NCBI RefSeq assembly: GCF_030064675.1
Contig: NZ_CP116413.1
Coordinates: 1,583,001 to 1,647,000 of the forward strand
DNA from: Crossiella sp. CA-258035
Lineage (GTDB): Bacteria > Actinomycetota > Actinomycetes > Mycobacteriales > Pseudonocardiaceae
Reading direction: 5' to 3'
DNA: 64,000 nucleotides
Shown here: positions 17,871 to 26,653 of the stretch, one piece after another
Position numbering within the stretch: position 1 is the stretch's first letter
Layout of the letters: every line of letters begins with the position of its first letter
The notes under the pieces: model-generated
Databases searched by the model: none
What the model was told of the DNA's origin: nothing
Seen by the model: only the letters and a program-made list of their open reading frames with translations
Program-made: the position numbers and the translations under genes

Positions 17871-19125
17871 ACCGCACGGCTACTCCGCGCACGACACCGC
17901 GCGGCTGCTGCCCGAACCTGACAAGCACGGCGCGCTCGCCGAAGCCGAGACCGAGGCGCGCACCCCGTTCGCCCGCGACCGGGCCAGGGTGCTGCACTCG
18001 GCGGCGCTGCGCCGCCTGGCCGGCAAGACGCAGGTGGTTGGGCCGGGCGAGGGGGATGTGCCGAGGACCCGGCTCACCCACTCGCTGGAGGTGGCCCAGA
18101 TCGGCCGGGGCATCGGTGGCGAGTTGGGGTGCGATCCGGACGTCGTCGACCTGGCCGGGCTGGCGCACGACATCGGCCACCCGCCGTTCGGGCACAACGG
18201 CGAACGCGCGCTCAACGCGCTGGCCGGGCCCTGCGGCGGGTTCGAGGGCAACGCGCAGACCCTGCGCATCCTGACCCGCCTGGAACCCAAGGCACTCGGC
18301 CCGGACGGCCGCCAGTACGGGCTCAACCTGACCAGGGCGGCCCTGGACGCGGCCACCAAGTACCCGTGGCCGCGCCGGGAGGGCACGGTCAAGTTCGGGG
18401 TCTACGACGACGACCTGCCCGTCTTCGGCTGGCTCCGGCAGGGCGCGCCGGTGGACGCGCAGTGCCTGGAGGCCCAGGTGATGGACTGGGCCGACGACGT
18501 GGCCTACTCGGTGCACGACGTGGAGGACGGGGTGCTCGCCGGGCGCATCTCGCTGCGCGCGCTGGGCAGTCCGGCCGAGCGCCGGGTGATCGCCGCGCTG
18601 GCCGCGGCGCACTTCAGCGCCGAGCCTGCCGAGGCGATCGAGGCCGCCGCTGACGGGCTGCTCCGGTTGCCCGCGGTGGCCGCGCTGGCCCAGCACGACT
18701 ACGACGGCACCCTGGCCGACCAGGTCGCGCTGAAGGCGCTGACCAGCGAGCTCGTCGGCCGCTTCGCCTCCGCCGCGGTCACCGGCACCCGCAAGGCGCA
18801 CGGGGCCGGGCCGCTGCGCCGCTACGAGGCCGACCTGGTGGTGCTGCCGCCGGTGTCCGCGGAGGTGGCCCTGCTCAAGGCGGTCGCGCTGCGGTACGTG
18901 ATGAGCGACCCGGAACGGCTGGCCGTGCAGATCCGGCAGCGGGAGCAGGTCACCGAGCTCACCGAGGCGCTGTGCCGACTTGCCCCGGAGGCCCTGGATC
19001 CGGCGTTCCGGCCGGCCTGGTCGGCGGCGGGAGACGACGCCGAGCGGCTGCGGGTGGTGATCGACCAGGTCGCGCTGCTGACCGACGCCCAGGCGGTGAG
19101 CTGGCACCGGCGGCTGGTCACCTGA
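17857..19125 (+). CDS. dgt: Deoxyguanosinetriphosphate triphosphohydrolase-like protein
   Basis: 422-residue HD-domain enzyme removing triphosphate from dNTPs. The start is ATG 17857 inside the YdcF tail. Metal-binding motifs seen: RLTHSLEVAQIGR near residue 72 and LAHDIGHPPFGHNGE near residue 105. It precedes dnaG by about 1.9 kb, the usual actinobacterial neighbourhood. Confidence 0.94.
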   Translation: MVSAEPHGYSAHDTARLLPEPDKHGALAEAETEARTPFARDRARVLHSAALRRLAGKTQVVGPGEGDVPRTRLTHSLEVAQIGRGIGGELGCDPDVVDLAGLAHDIGHPPFGHNGERALNALAGPCGGFEGNAQTLRILTRLEPKALGPDGRQYGLNLTRAALDAATKYPWPRREGTVKFGVYDDDLPVFGWLRQGAPVDAQCLEAQVMDWADDVAYSVHDVEDGVLAGRISLRALGSPAERRVIAALAAAHFSAEPAEAIEAAADGLLRLPAVAALAQHDYDGTLADQVALKALTSELVGRFASAAVTGTRKAHGAGPLRRYEADLVVLPPVSAEVALLKAVALRYVMSDPERLAVQIRQREQVTELTEALCRLAPEALDPAFRPAWSAAGDDAERLRVVIDQVALLTDAQAVSWHRRLVT

Positions 19126-19182
19126 ACCGCGCCCACCGAACGGCGTCAACCGAAGTTGACGATTTCTGGTTTACTCGGAGCC

Positions 19183-19392
19183 ATGGGACTTCGAGAGGTG
19201 TTGCGGGTGCTGTTCCGGCCGTTGCGGCGCAAGGTGCCGGCCGGTGCTCCACCGAGGCGACGGGAGGACCCCGGTGGCGCAGGGGTGCGCGAACCCAGGC
19301 GGCCGCGTCCGCCCGGTCCGGTCAGCGGTGCCGCCGCGGCCGAGCTGCCGGCTCCGGCGCAGCACGTGAAACTGGCCGACCCACGGCGCTGA
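19183..19392 (+). CDS. Small basic Pro/Arg-rich protein
   Basis: 69 codons from ATG 19183; GGAG is present but only 2 bases away, so the start is uncertain. The N-terminus MGLREVLRVLFRPLRRK could form an amphipathic helix, and the rest is Pro/Arg-rich and probably disordered. Weak coding evidence beyond an uninterrupted frame in the dgt-dnaG interval. Confidence 0.4.
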   Translation: MGLREVLRVLFRPLRRKVPAGAPPRRREDPGGAGVREPRRPRPPGPVSGAAAAELPAPAQHVKLADPRR

Positions 19393-19465
19393 CCAGCGGT
19401 TTGTCACAGTGGGAGCGGGGTGCTCGTCCCTGGGGTGTCCGCGTCACCGACCCAGGGAGGCCGTT

Positions 19466-20065
19466 GTGCCACGTATCCCCGCGCTCACCGTCGACAAGGC
19501 AAGCTGGCTGGTCCGCCGCATGTACGGCTATGCGAAGAAGCGGTTCGGCGCGGTGCCCGAACCGTTCGCGGTCATGGCCCACCACCGCGGCATCATGATC
19601 GCCGCCGCGGTGGCCGAGACCGCGGTCGAACGCGCCGCCAAGCACCTGCCGCACAGCCTCACCGACCTGGTCGTCTACCGGGTCGCCACCGAGCTGGGCT
19701 GCTCCTGGTGCGTGGACTTCGGCACCATGCTGCAGCGGCACAAGGGCCTGGACATCAAGCGGCTCAAGGAGATCCACGCCTACGCCGACTCACCGCTGTT
19801 CACCGAGACCGAGAAGCTCGCCCTGGCCTACGCCGACGCGATCACCGCCTCACCGGTGCGGGTCACCGACGAGCAGGTCGCCCAGCTCCGGGAACGCCTG
19901 GGGGACAAGGGACTCGTCGAGCTCACCTATCTGATCACGGTGGAGAACCAGCGGGCCCGGTTCAACGACGCGCTCGGCATCGTCGACCAGGGCTTCACCT
20001 CCGGCGAGGCCTGCCGGGTACCGCTGCCGGTGGCCGAGGCCGCCGTCACCAGGCCACGTTCGTGA
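19466..20065 (+). CDS. Carboxymuconolactone decarboxylase/AhpD-like protein
   Basis: 199 residues, GTG start with GGGAGG 5 bases upstream. The alkylhydroperoxidase-like core contains ELGCSWCVDFGT (CxxC near residue 76), the redox or proton-relay pair of AhpD relatives. Its 3' end overlaps the convergent sigma gene by 20 bp; such pairs with SigJ-type factors recur in actinobacteria and may be linked to oxidative stress. Confidence 0.87.
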   Translation: MPRIPALTVDKASWLVRRMYGYAKKRFGAVPEPFAVMAHHRGIMIAAAVAETAVERAAKHLPHSLTDLVVYRVATELGCSWCVDFGTMLQRHKGLDIKRLKEIHAYADSPLFTETEKLALAYADAITASPVRVTDEQVAQLRERLGDKGLVELTYLITVENQRARFNDALGIVDQGFTSGEACRVPLPVAEAAVTRPRS

Positions 20066-20972
20066 GCTTCGCCGGGTTCACCACGTCGTAGATCGCCACG
20101 ATCCGCCCGTCCCGGACCGCCAGCGTCGACACGCGGCGGTCCACCGGACGGTGCCCGTCGCCGCCGTCGGTCTGGGCCAGGAAGCCCAGGTCGCCGTTGA
20201 CCAGCACCGGGGTGATCCCGGAGCGCACCGACTCCGGCCCGTACTGCCGCAACAGGCCGAGGGCGAAGCGGGCCACCTTGTCCGCGCCGACCACCGGCCG
20301 CCGCGCGGTGCGCGCCTGGCCGCCGGAGTCGCCGATGACTACCACGTCCGGGTGCAGCACCGCCAGCAGCGCGTTCATGTCCCCGCTGGCCAGTGCCGAG
20401 GTGAACCGCTCCAGCACGGCCCGCTGCTCGGCCAGCTCGACCCGCGGCGGGGTGTCGGCCTCGGTGACCGCGCGCCGCGCGCGGGAGGCCAGCTGCCGGG
20501 CCGCCGCCGGGGTCACGCCCAGCGCGGTCGCGATCTCCGGGAACGGCACCCCGAACGCGTCGTGCAGCACGAACGCCACCCGCTGCTCCGGGCTCAGCTC
20601 GTGCAGCACCACCATGGCCGCCATCCGCACGCCGTCCTCGCGCACCGCGACGTCCAGCGGATCCTCACTCGGCTGGGTGGTCAGCGGGCTCACCACCGGC
20701 TCCGGCAGCCAGGAACCGACGTAGCGCTCACGCTGCGCGCTGGCCGCCTTGAGCCGATCGAGGCAGATCCGGCCCACCACCGTGGTCAGCCAGGCCCGCA
20801 GGTCACGGATCTCCGCCCGTGCGGCCGCGGTCAGCCCGGCCAGCCGCAGCCACGCGTCCTGCACCGCGTCCTCGGCGTCGGCCCTGGTCCCGGTGATGCG
20901 GTAGGCGACCCCGATGAGGTGCCCCCGGTGCTCGCTGAACACCGTGGCCAGGGTCTCGTCGCTGACGGTCAC
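20046..20972 (-). CDS. sigJ: SigJ-like ECF sigma factor with SnoaL-type C-domain
   Basis: 308 residues from GTG 20972. Region 2 includes AYRITGTRADAEDAVQDAWL and region 4 contains LSPEQRVAFVLHDAFGVPF followed by an HTH. About 120 extra C-terminal residues form a SnoaL/NTF2-like domain, the hallmark of the ECF41/SigJ group, where it modulates activity in place of an anti-sigma factor. The partner gene is the convergent AhpD-like protein. Confidence 0.9.
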   Translation of the reverse strand: MTVSDETLATVFSEHRGHLIGVAYRITGTRADAEDAVQDAWLRLAGLTAAARAEIRDLRAWLTTVVGRICLDRLKAASAQRERYVGSWLPEPVVSPLTTQPSEDPLDVAVREDGVRMAAMVVLHELSPEQRVAFVLHDAFGVPFPEIATALGVTPAAARQLASRARRAVTEADTPPRVELAEQRAVLERFTSALASGDMNALLAVLHPDVVVIGDSGGQARTARRPVVGADKVARFALGLLRQYGPESVRSGITPVLVNGDLGFLAQTDGGDGHRPVDRRVSTLAVRDGRIVAIYDVVNPAKLTNVAW

Positions 20973-21006
20973 ACGCCCATCCTGGACTACTCCTAGACTT
21001 GCCCCT

Positions 21007-22905
21007 GTGGCAGGACGAATCCGGGACAGCGACATAGCCGAGGTCCGTGATCGGTGCCGGATCGACATCGTGGTCGGCGAGTACGTCAACCTTGGCCGAG
21101 CCGGCGGCGGCACGTTGAAGGGGCTGTGTCCCTTCCACGACGAGAAGACCGCGTCGTTCAACGTGCGGCCCAGCAAGGGCACCTTCCACTGCTTCGGCTG
21201 CGGCGTCGGCGGCGACGTGATCCAGTTCGTCCAGCAGTACGAGCACATCGGCTTCGTCGAGGCAGTGGAGCGGCTGGCCGACAGCATCGGCTACCGGCTC
21301 ACCTACACCGGCGGCGGCGCGACCGTGCAGCGCGACCGCGGCACCAAGACCCGGATGCTGGAGGCGCACAAGGCCGCCGCCCAGTTCTACGTCGAGCAGC
21401 TGCAGACCCCGGATGCGGTCAAGGCGCGCGAGTTCCTCACCGAGCGCGGGTTTGACCAGGCCGCCGCGGACCGGTTCGGCTGCGGGTTCGCCCCCGCGGG
21501 CTGGGACAAGCTGACCCGCCACCTCATCGGCCGCGGCTTCGAGCTGGACGAGCTGTACAAGTGCGGGCTGGCCAAGGAGGGGCGGCAGGGGCCGATCGAC
21601 CGGTTCCACCGCAGGCTGCTCTGGCCGCTGAAGGACCTCGGCGGCGAGGTGGTCGGCTTCGGCGCGCGCCGGATCTTCCCCGACGACCCGATCGAGGCCA
21701 AGTACGTCAACACCAGCGAGACGCCGATCTTCAAGAAGTCGCACGTGCTCTTCGGCATCGACCTGGCCAAGCGGGAGATCGCCCGCAGGCGCCAGGTGGT
21801 CGTGGTGGAGGGCTACACCGACGTGATGGCCATGCACCTGGCCGAGGTGCCCACCGCGGTCGCCTCCTGCGGCACCGCCTTCGGCGCCGACCACATCTCG
21901 GTGCTGCGGCGGCTGCTGATGGACGACGACGCCTTCCGCGGCGAGGTCATCTTCACCTTCGACGGCGACGCGGCAGGGCAGAAGGCCGCGCTGAAGGCAT
22001 TCGACGACGAGCAGAAGTTCGCCGCCCAGACCTTCATCGCGATCGCCCCGGACGGCATGGACCCCTGCGAGCTCCGCCAGGACAAGGGCGATGTGGCCGT
22101 GCGGGACCTGGTGGCCCGGCGGCAGCCGCTGTTCGCCTTCGCCATCCGCACCCTGCTCGCCGAGCACAACCTGGACACCGCGGAGGGCCGGGTCGAGGCG
22201 CTGCGCCGCACGGTGCCGCTGGTCGCCCAAATCAAGGAGGAGTCCCTCCGCGACGAGTACGGGCGGCAGCTGGCCGGCTGGGTCGGCTGGGACGACACCC
22301 CGGGGGTGCTGCGCCGGATCAGGGAGATCTCCGGCGGCAAGGCCGCCCCGGAGAAGACCCCGCGCCGCCGCCCGGTGGACCCGAACCAGGCCGCGCTGGC
22401 GGTGGAGGTGGACGGGCCGAGCAGGCCGTCCCCGCAGGACCCCCAGCTGCGCTCGCAGCGGGAGGTGCTCAAGGCGGCGATCCAGCTGCCCGGCATCGCG
22501 GGCCCCGCCTACGACTCGATCTCCGAAGAGGCCTTCACCCACCCCGCCTACCTGGAGCTGCACCGGTCGATCCTGGCCGCGGGCGGCACCTCCTGCGGGC
22601 TCTCCGGCGCCTCGTTCGTGGACGCGATCGCGCAGAAGTGCAAGCACTCGGTGGTGCGCTCGCTGGTGACCGAGCTGGCGGTGGAGTCGCTGCGCACCAG
22701 GTCGGCGGAGGACCGCTACGTGCTGGGGCTGATCGCCAACATGCAGGCCAGCCTGGTGGCCAGGCAGATCGCCGACATCAAGTCCAGGCTGCAACGCATC
22801 TCTCCGGTCACCGACGCCGACGAGTACCGCGCGCTCTTCGGCGACCTGGTGGCCATGGAGCAGTACCACAAGGGACTCCGCGAACAGGCGATGGGCGGCG
22901 TGTAG
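21007..22905 (+). CDS. dnaG: DNA primase
   Basis: 632 residues from GTG 21007. Zinc finger CPFHDEK plus FHCFGCG in the first 65 residues, then the RNA polymerase domain with TOPRIM motifs VVVVEGYTDVMAMH (near 262) and FTFDGDAAG (near 317). The C-terminal domain expected to bind the helicase lies after residue 460. The next gene starts immediately after the stop. Confidence 0.97.
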   Translation: MAGRIRDSDIAEVRDRCRIDIVVGEYVNLGRAGGGTLKGLCPFHDEKTASFNVRPSKGTFHCFGCGVGGDVIQFVQQYEHIGFVEAVERLADSIGYRLTYTGGGATVQRDRGTKTRMLEAHKAAAQFYVEQLQTPDAVKAREFLTERGFDQAAADRFGCGFAPAGWDKLTRHLIGRGFELDELYKCGLAKEGRQGPIDRFHRRLLWPLKDLGGEVVGFGARRIFPDDPIEAKYVNTSETPIFKKSHVLFGIDLAKREIARRRQVVVVEGYTDVMAMHLAEVPTAVASCGTAFGADHISVLRRLLMDDDAFRGEVIFTFDGDAAGQKAALKAFDDEQKFAAQTFIAIAPDGMDPCELRQDKGDVAVRDLVARRQPLFAFAIRTLLAEHNLDTAEGRVEALRRTVPLVAQIKEESLRDEYGRQLAGWVGWDDTPGVLRRIREISGGKAAPEKTPRRRPVDPNQAALAVEVDGPSRPSPQDPQLRSQREVLKAAIQLPGIAGPAYDSISEEAFTHPAYLELHRSILAAGGTSCGLSGASFVDAIAQKCKHSVVRSLVTELAVESLRTRSAEDRYVLGLIANMQASLVARQIADIKSRLQRISPVTDADEYRALFGDLVAMEQYHKGLREQAMGGV

Positions 22906-23451
22906 ATGAGCTGGTGGGGACGCTTCACCGACAAGATCACCGGCGGCGTGCGGCTGCCCGAGGGCCTGGACGTGCCGCTGACCGGTGAGGAGCACATCCT
23001 GGCCTTCGCCGAGCTCACCGGCGGCGGCCACCTGGTCGCGACCTCGCACGCCCTGGTGGTGGCCGAGGAGGACGGACAGCGCCGGATTCCCTGGCACCTG
23101 ATCAGCAAGGCGGTCTGGGGCAACGACGTGCTCGCGGTGACCGAGGCGCTCGAACACGGCACCGCGGGGGAGGCGGTGCTGCTGACCGACCAGCCGCCGC
23201 GCCGCTACCCGCTGGCGCAGGCCTACCGGCTGCCCGACGTGGTGCACGCCAGGGTCACCGGTTCCATCCGCTCCACCCACCGGCACGAGCTGCCCGGCGG
23301 CGGGGCGTGGTTCGTGCAGCGCAAGGTGCCCGGCCGCGACGGTGTGGTGCTGCAGGTGCGCGCCGACCCCGGCACCGACGAGGCGGCGGTGACCACGCTG
23401 GCCGCGGACGTGGCCCGCAAGATCCGCGAGGCCCAGGCCAGCGCCTTCTAG
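22906..23451 (+). CDS. Conserved actinobacterial protein downstream of dnaG
   Basis: 181 residues starting directly after the dnaG stop. It opens MSWWGRFTDKITGG and is soluble, with a beta-rich composition (PH-like strands such as EEHILAFAELTGGGHLVAT). No enzymatic motif. The conserved position suggests cotranscription with dnaG but the role is unknown. Confidence 0.8.
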   Translation: MSWWGRFTDKITGGVRLPEGLDVPLTGEEHILAFAELTGGGHLVATSHALVVAEEDGQRRIPWHLISKAVWGNDVLAVTEALEHGTAGEAVLLTDQPPRRYPLAQAYRLPDVVHARVTGSIRSTHRHELPGGGAWFVQRKVPGRDGVVLQVRADPGTDEAAVTTLAADVARKIREAQASAF

Positions 23452-23499
23452 CCCGCGCCTTCGCCGACGGGGTACCGCCCCCGCCGCTCGCGCTATACA

Positions 23500-23511
23500 G
23501 TACGTACGTAC
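23500..23511. promoter_or_regulatory. Palindrome GTACGTACGTAC upstream of tam
   Basis: Perfect 12-bp palindrome 30-41 bp before the methyltransferase start, overlapping a plausible TATACAGT -10 region. TetR-type repressors bind such sites; no adjacent TetR gene is seen. Confidence 0.4.
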
Positions 23512-23540
23512 GGTTTGCTGAGCGAGCTGGAGGTTGCCGC

Positions 23541-24302
23541 ATGTGGGACCCGTCCACCTACCTGGCCTTCGCCGACCACCGGGAACGCCCGTTCTACGAC
23601 CTGCTCGCCCGCGTCGGCGCCACCGACCCCCGGCACGTGGTCGACCTGGGCTGCGGCCCCGGCACCCTCACCCCGGTGCTGACCAGCCGCTGGCCCGCGG
23701 CCAAGATCACCGCGCTGGACTCCTCCGTCGAGATGGTCGAGGCGGCCAGGGCGGCCGGAATCGACGCGGAGCTGCGCGACGTGCGCGACTGGCGGCCGGA
23801 CCGCGACACCGACGTGGTGGTCTGCAACGCCGTGCTGCAGTGGGTCACCGGCCACCTCGACCTGTTGCCCGGCTGGCTGGACCGCCTGCCCAGCGGTGCC
23901 TGGTTCGCCTTCCAGGTACCCGGCAACTTCCGCGAACCCAGCCACACCATCCCGCGCGGCATCGCCGAGAGCCCGGCCTGGCGGGACACCCTGGCCGGCA
24001 CATTCCGCCCGGAGGACGCGGTGCCCCGGCCCGAGGTGTACGCGGGCGTGCTGACCGCGGCCGGGTTCACCGCGGACGTGTGGGAGACCACCTACCTGCA
24101 CGAGCTGCGCGGCGCCGACCCGGTGCTGAACTGGATCAGCGGCACCGCCCTCCGCCCGGTCCGCGCGGCCCTGGACGAGTCCGGCTGGCAGCAGTTCACC
24201 GCCAAACTGGCACCCCAGCTGCGCGCCGCCTACCCCGCGCACGGCCAGGACGTCACCTGGTTCCCGATGCGCCGGATCTTCGCCGTGGGCCGCAAGAAAT
24301 GA
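23541..24302 (+). CDS. tam: Trans-aconitate 2-methyltransferase
   Basis: 253-residue SAM-dependent methyltransferase. ATG 23541 has GGAGG upstream. It opens MWDPSTYLAFADHRERPF, characteristic of Tam. The SAM motif VVDLGCGPGTLT is at about 33-44 and CNAVLQWVTGH at about 95. It methylates trans-aconitate, a spontaneous inhibitor of aconitase, in E. coli. Confidence 0.93.
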   Translation: MWDPSTYLAFADHRERPFYDLLARVGATDPRHVVDLGCGPGTLTPVLTSRWPAAKITALDSSVEMVEAARAAGIDAELRDVRDWRPDRDTDVVVCNAVLQWVTGHLDLLPGWLDRLPSGAWFAFQVPGNFREPSHTIPRGIAESPAWRDTLAGTFRPEDAVPRPEVYAGVLTAAGFTADVWETTYLHELRGADPVLNWISGTALRPVRAALDESGWQQFTAKLAPQLRAAYPAHGQDVTWFPMRRIFAVGRKK

Positions 24303-24316
24303 GCCCAGGGCGCGAC

Positions 24317-24355
24317 AGGGCGCCCGGCGAGCCACCTGCCCGCCGGGCACGCCCT
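24317..24355. terminator. Bidirectional hairpin between tam and the YtxH-like gene
   Basis: GCCCGGCG (24322-24329) pairs with CGCCGGGC (24341-24348); AGGGC/GCCCT extends the stem across a 2-base bulge. No T run. Confidence 0.55.
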
Positions 24356-24366
24356 GACCGCGGTGC

Positions 24367-24711
24367 CTAGGCCCTGGTGGTCGAGGTCGGCGCGGTGGAC
24401 TTGGGCGCCCCGGCGGCCTTGGCGGGCTCGCCAGGCTTGGCCGTGCCGCCACTGGCCCGCTGACGGTCGACCTCGGAGATCAGCTTGTCGCCCTGTCCCG
24501 CCTTAGCGGTCCCCTGGTCGTGCCGCCCGGCCTTCTTCTCCGACCACCCCATCTTCTCGTCGATCTTGGCCCGAACGGTCCCCGCGGTGCCTTGCACGGC
24601 CGGGTGGTCCACCATCCGGTGGTACGTCCGGACCAGATCCTCGTACCGTTCCCGTCCCGCGCGAGTACCAAGCACGTAGCCCACGGCGACCCCGAGCGCG
24701 AACCTGATCAT
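24367..24711 (-). CDS. YtxH-like small protein
   Basis: 114 residues. An N-terminal hydrophobic Gly-containing helix (MIRFALGVAVGYVLGTRAGR) of the YtxH type is followed by a charged helix and a Lys/Ala/Pro-rich disordered tail. Such proteins are membrane-associated and often stress-induced; the exact function is unknown. Confidence 0.75.
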   Translation of the reverse strand: MIRFALGVAVGYVLGTRAGRERYEDLVRTYHRMVDHPAVQGTAGTVRAKIDEKMGWSEKKAGRHDQGTAKAGQGDKLISEVDRQRASGGTAKPGEPAKAAGAPKSTAPTSTTRA

Positions 24712-24844
24712 GGCTCCTCCTCGTCTTGACCTGCGTGAACACCCGTGGTCGCGGAGCGAAGATCCCCAGTGAGGGGGGTGGTGAAAACCGCTCCGCGGAG
24801 TGCGCTAAGGTATTACCCGTCAGGCACCGCCGGACACATGCCAG

Positions 24845-24920
24845 TCCTCCGTAGCTCAACTGGCAGAGCATGCGACTGTTAATCGCAGGGTTGTTGGTTC
24901 GAGTCCAACCGGAGGAGCCA
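24845..24920 (+). tRNA. tRNA-Asn (GTT), CCA encoded
   Basis: The acceptor stem TCCTCCG (24845-24851) pairs with CGGAGGA (24910-24916), G at 24917 is the discriminator and CCA follows. The anticodon arm is TGCGA-CTGTTAA-TCGCA with GTT at 24878-24880, and the T-arm is GTTGG-TTCGAGT-CCAAC. The prophage starts at its 3' end, and the gene remains intact. Confidence 0.97.
24876..24920. other. Probable attL (phage attachment core in tRNA-Asn)
   Basis: A tyrosine integrase gene ends 70 bp from the tRNA, the GC content falls beyond it, and phage genes follow. Integration cores of such phages usually lie between the anticodon loop and the 3' end. The partner attR is outside the window, so the exact core cannot be fixed. 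Confidence 0.6.
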
Positions 24921-24954
24921 AAGGCCCAGGTCACATGACCTGGGCCTTCTTTGC
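24921..24954. terminator. Bidirectional terminator between tRNA-Asn and integrase
   Basis: Perfect 12-bp stem AAGGCCCAGGTC / GACCTGGGCCTT with ACAT loop, followed by CTTTG on the + strand. It can stop both tRNA and integrase transcripts. Confidence 0.8.
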
Positions 24955-24966
24955 GTTCAAGATCAA

Positions 24967-24988
24967 GGCTCCGGAAAGGCTCCGGAAA
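24967..24988. repeat. Tandem 11-bp repeat GGCTCCGGAAA x2
   Basis: Two perfect adjacent copies between the att region and the integrase stop. This position suits arm-type integrase sites or part of the phage att region; function is inferred. Confidence 0.5.
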
Positions 24989-24990
24989 CG

Positions 24991-26193
24991 TCACGCGCCT
25001 TCGACAGCCTCCATGACCTCCGCGCCGCCCGACACCCGCTTCTTCCGCCCGAAGTAGTGATCCTGGGTCGTCGACACCTTCGCGTGCCCCAACTGGTCCG
25101 CCGCCTCCCGCGCCGTCTTGCCCGCCTCATCCATCAGGGTCGCCACCGTCTTCCGCCACACATGCGACGTCACCCACGTCCACTCGGTCGTTGCGACACC
25201 CTTCTCGTCCGGCAGGTCGAATGCCTCCCGGAGGTCGGCCTGCGTGTTGGAGGGATCACGCAGCCCACCCTTGGGGGCGGTGAACACAGGGGCATCAGGT
25301 GCCACTAACGTCAGGTCAACGCGGGCGAGCCGAGTACGCCGCGCCTTCAGCATGGCTACTGTCCATGACGGCAAATCCAGTGTCCGGTACCCGGCCGGCG
25401 TCTTCGGCTCCCACTTGATATAGAGCCCGACGCCCTTCTCTCGGATGACTGTGCCGCGGATCTCTACCGCTTCCGCACCGGGGGTCCAGTCGATCGCATC
25501 CCACACCACTGCGGATGCTTCGCCGATGCGCATACCAGTGGCGAGCATCATGTCTGAGAAGTCCGGCAGGTCGCGGGCTTTAGACTTCTTGTCGCCGTGG
25601 ATCTGCTTGCGAAGTTCGATAGCTTCGCTCAACTCAAGCGAACGGCTTCCTGTCTTCCGCCCCTGCTCGATCCGTTCGAGATCCTTGGTCGGATTCCTGT
25701 TGACCGCATTGTGACGGCCAGCAAATCCCAGGATCTTGCTGAGTACCGACCGGGTGGCCTTCGCCGTAGAGGTGCCGTTTTCCTTGGTGACAGACTTGAT
25801 CATCTTCCCGATCCGTCCGAGTGTGACCTCCCGGACCCGCAGTTCACCAAGCGCTGGGATGATCTGATTGTTCATGCGGTCTTCGTACAGCCTCTTGGTT
25901 GTGGGGGATTTGGTCGAGTCGGCCTCGAACTCTTCCCACCACTTCTCGCAGACAACGCTGAACTTCGTTTCGGCGTTCATGTCGTCTGGGCTTTCTCCGA
26001 ATCGGCGCTCTGCTAACGCCTTCTTGAGCGCGATCTTCGCCTTAGTCGGGGAATCCCCGTATCGCTTCGCCCGGCGGGTCACGCCGTCGTAGTCCCGGTA
26101 GTAGCACTCTGCTAGAGGGCGTCCGTTCTTCCGGGTGACCCAGATTTCCCCGAACGTACCGACCGGGAGCGGGGGGCGGCCAGTCCTCCCCAT
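24991..26193 (-). CDS. int: Tyrosine integrase
   Basis: 400-residue site-specific recombinase that would insert and excise the phage. An N-terminal arm-binding domain is followed by a SAM-like core-binding domain (about 75-175) and the catalytic domain, with Arg222 in GMRIGEAS, His344 and Arg347 in SHVWRK, His370 in LGHAK and Tyr380 in DHYF. All catalytic residues are present, so it should be active. It reads towards the tRNA. Confidence 0.96.
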   Translation of the reverse strand: MGRTGRPPLPVGTFGEIWVTRKNGRPLAECYYRDYDGVTRRAKRYGDSPTKAKIALKKALAERRFGESPDDMNAETKFSVVCEKWWEEFEADSTKSPTTKRLYEDRMNNQIIPALGELRVREVTLGRIGKMIKSVTKENGTSTAKATRSVLSKILGFAGRHNAVNRNPTKDLERIEQGRKTGSRSLELSEAIELRKQIHGDKKSKARDLPDFSDMMLATGMRIGEASAVVWDAIDWTPGAEAVEIRGTVIREKGVGLYIKWEPKTPAGYRTLDLPSWTVAMLKARRTRLARVDLTLVAPDAPVFTAPKGGLRDPSNTQADLREAFDLPDEKGVATTEWTWVTSHVWRKTVATLMDEAGKTAREAADQLGHAKVSTTQDHYFGRKKRVSGGAEVMEAVEGA

Positions 26194-26205
26194 GGCTCCT
26201 CCTTG

Positions 26206-26529
26206 CTAGATCGAACGTAGGCGTCTGCGGCGAGTGCTTCCCGGATTTAGGATCTCGGCGTAGGCCATCGCCTCTCCGCGGGCCTGGCCGCGAAGCTCGG
26301 CGTTGGCTAGGTGGTCATCGATGCTGGAGATGATCCGGTTGGTGACCCAGTAGGCTGCGATGAGGACGATGGTGCCGAATCCCGCGAGCGCGGTAGCCGA
26401 GAAGAGCAACGCGATAGCAATCAGTGACGGCGCTGCGGTGACTGCGAGTGTCAAGGTTGTAAATACAAGTGCGAGGTCCAAGGCCGCCGAGCAGGCTAGT
26501 GAGCGCTTGAATGACCTGGTCCAAACCAT
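26206..26529 (-). CDS. Two-span membrane protein next to integrase
   Basis: 107 residues. Two hydrophobic segments (about 13-33 and 36-63) are followed by a charged C-terminal helix ending in RRRRLRSI. It lies 12 bp upstream of int in the leftward lysogeny unit. Possibly a superinfection-exclusion protein, by position only. Confidence 0.65.
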   Translation of the reverse strand: MVWTRSFKRSLACSAALDLALVFTTLTLAVTAAPSLIAIALLFSATALAGFGTIVLIAAYWVTNRIISSIDDHLANAELRGQARGEAMAYAEILNPGSTRRRRLRSI

Positions 26530-26653
26530 TGTGGCCTCCCCGTGACAACCGCCGTCTGGCGCATCAGTAGTACTCGTGACAGCTACCCTGCGTCATGTGA
26601 TGGCCGTTACCTAGTCACGGATCGGATACTCCGAACGTATTCACCCGGACGGA

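Noticed and set aside
20803-23286. 827-codon minus-strand frame opposite dnaG
   Set aside because: Low-complexity Gly/Ala/Arg/His product with no motifs, exactly antisense to dnaG.
24390-24485. Disordered tail of the YtxH-like protein read as a separate gene
   Set aside because: It continues the minus-strand frame without interruption.
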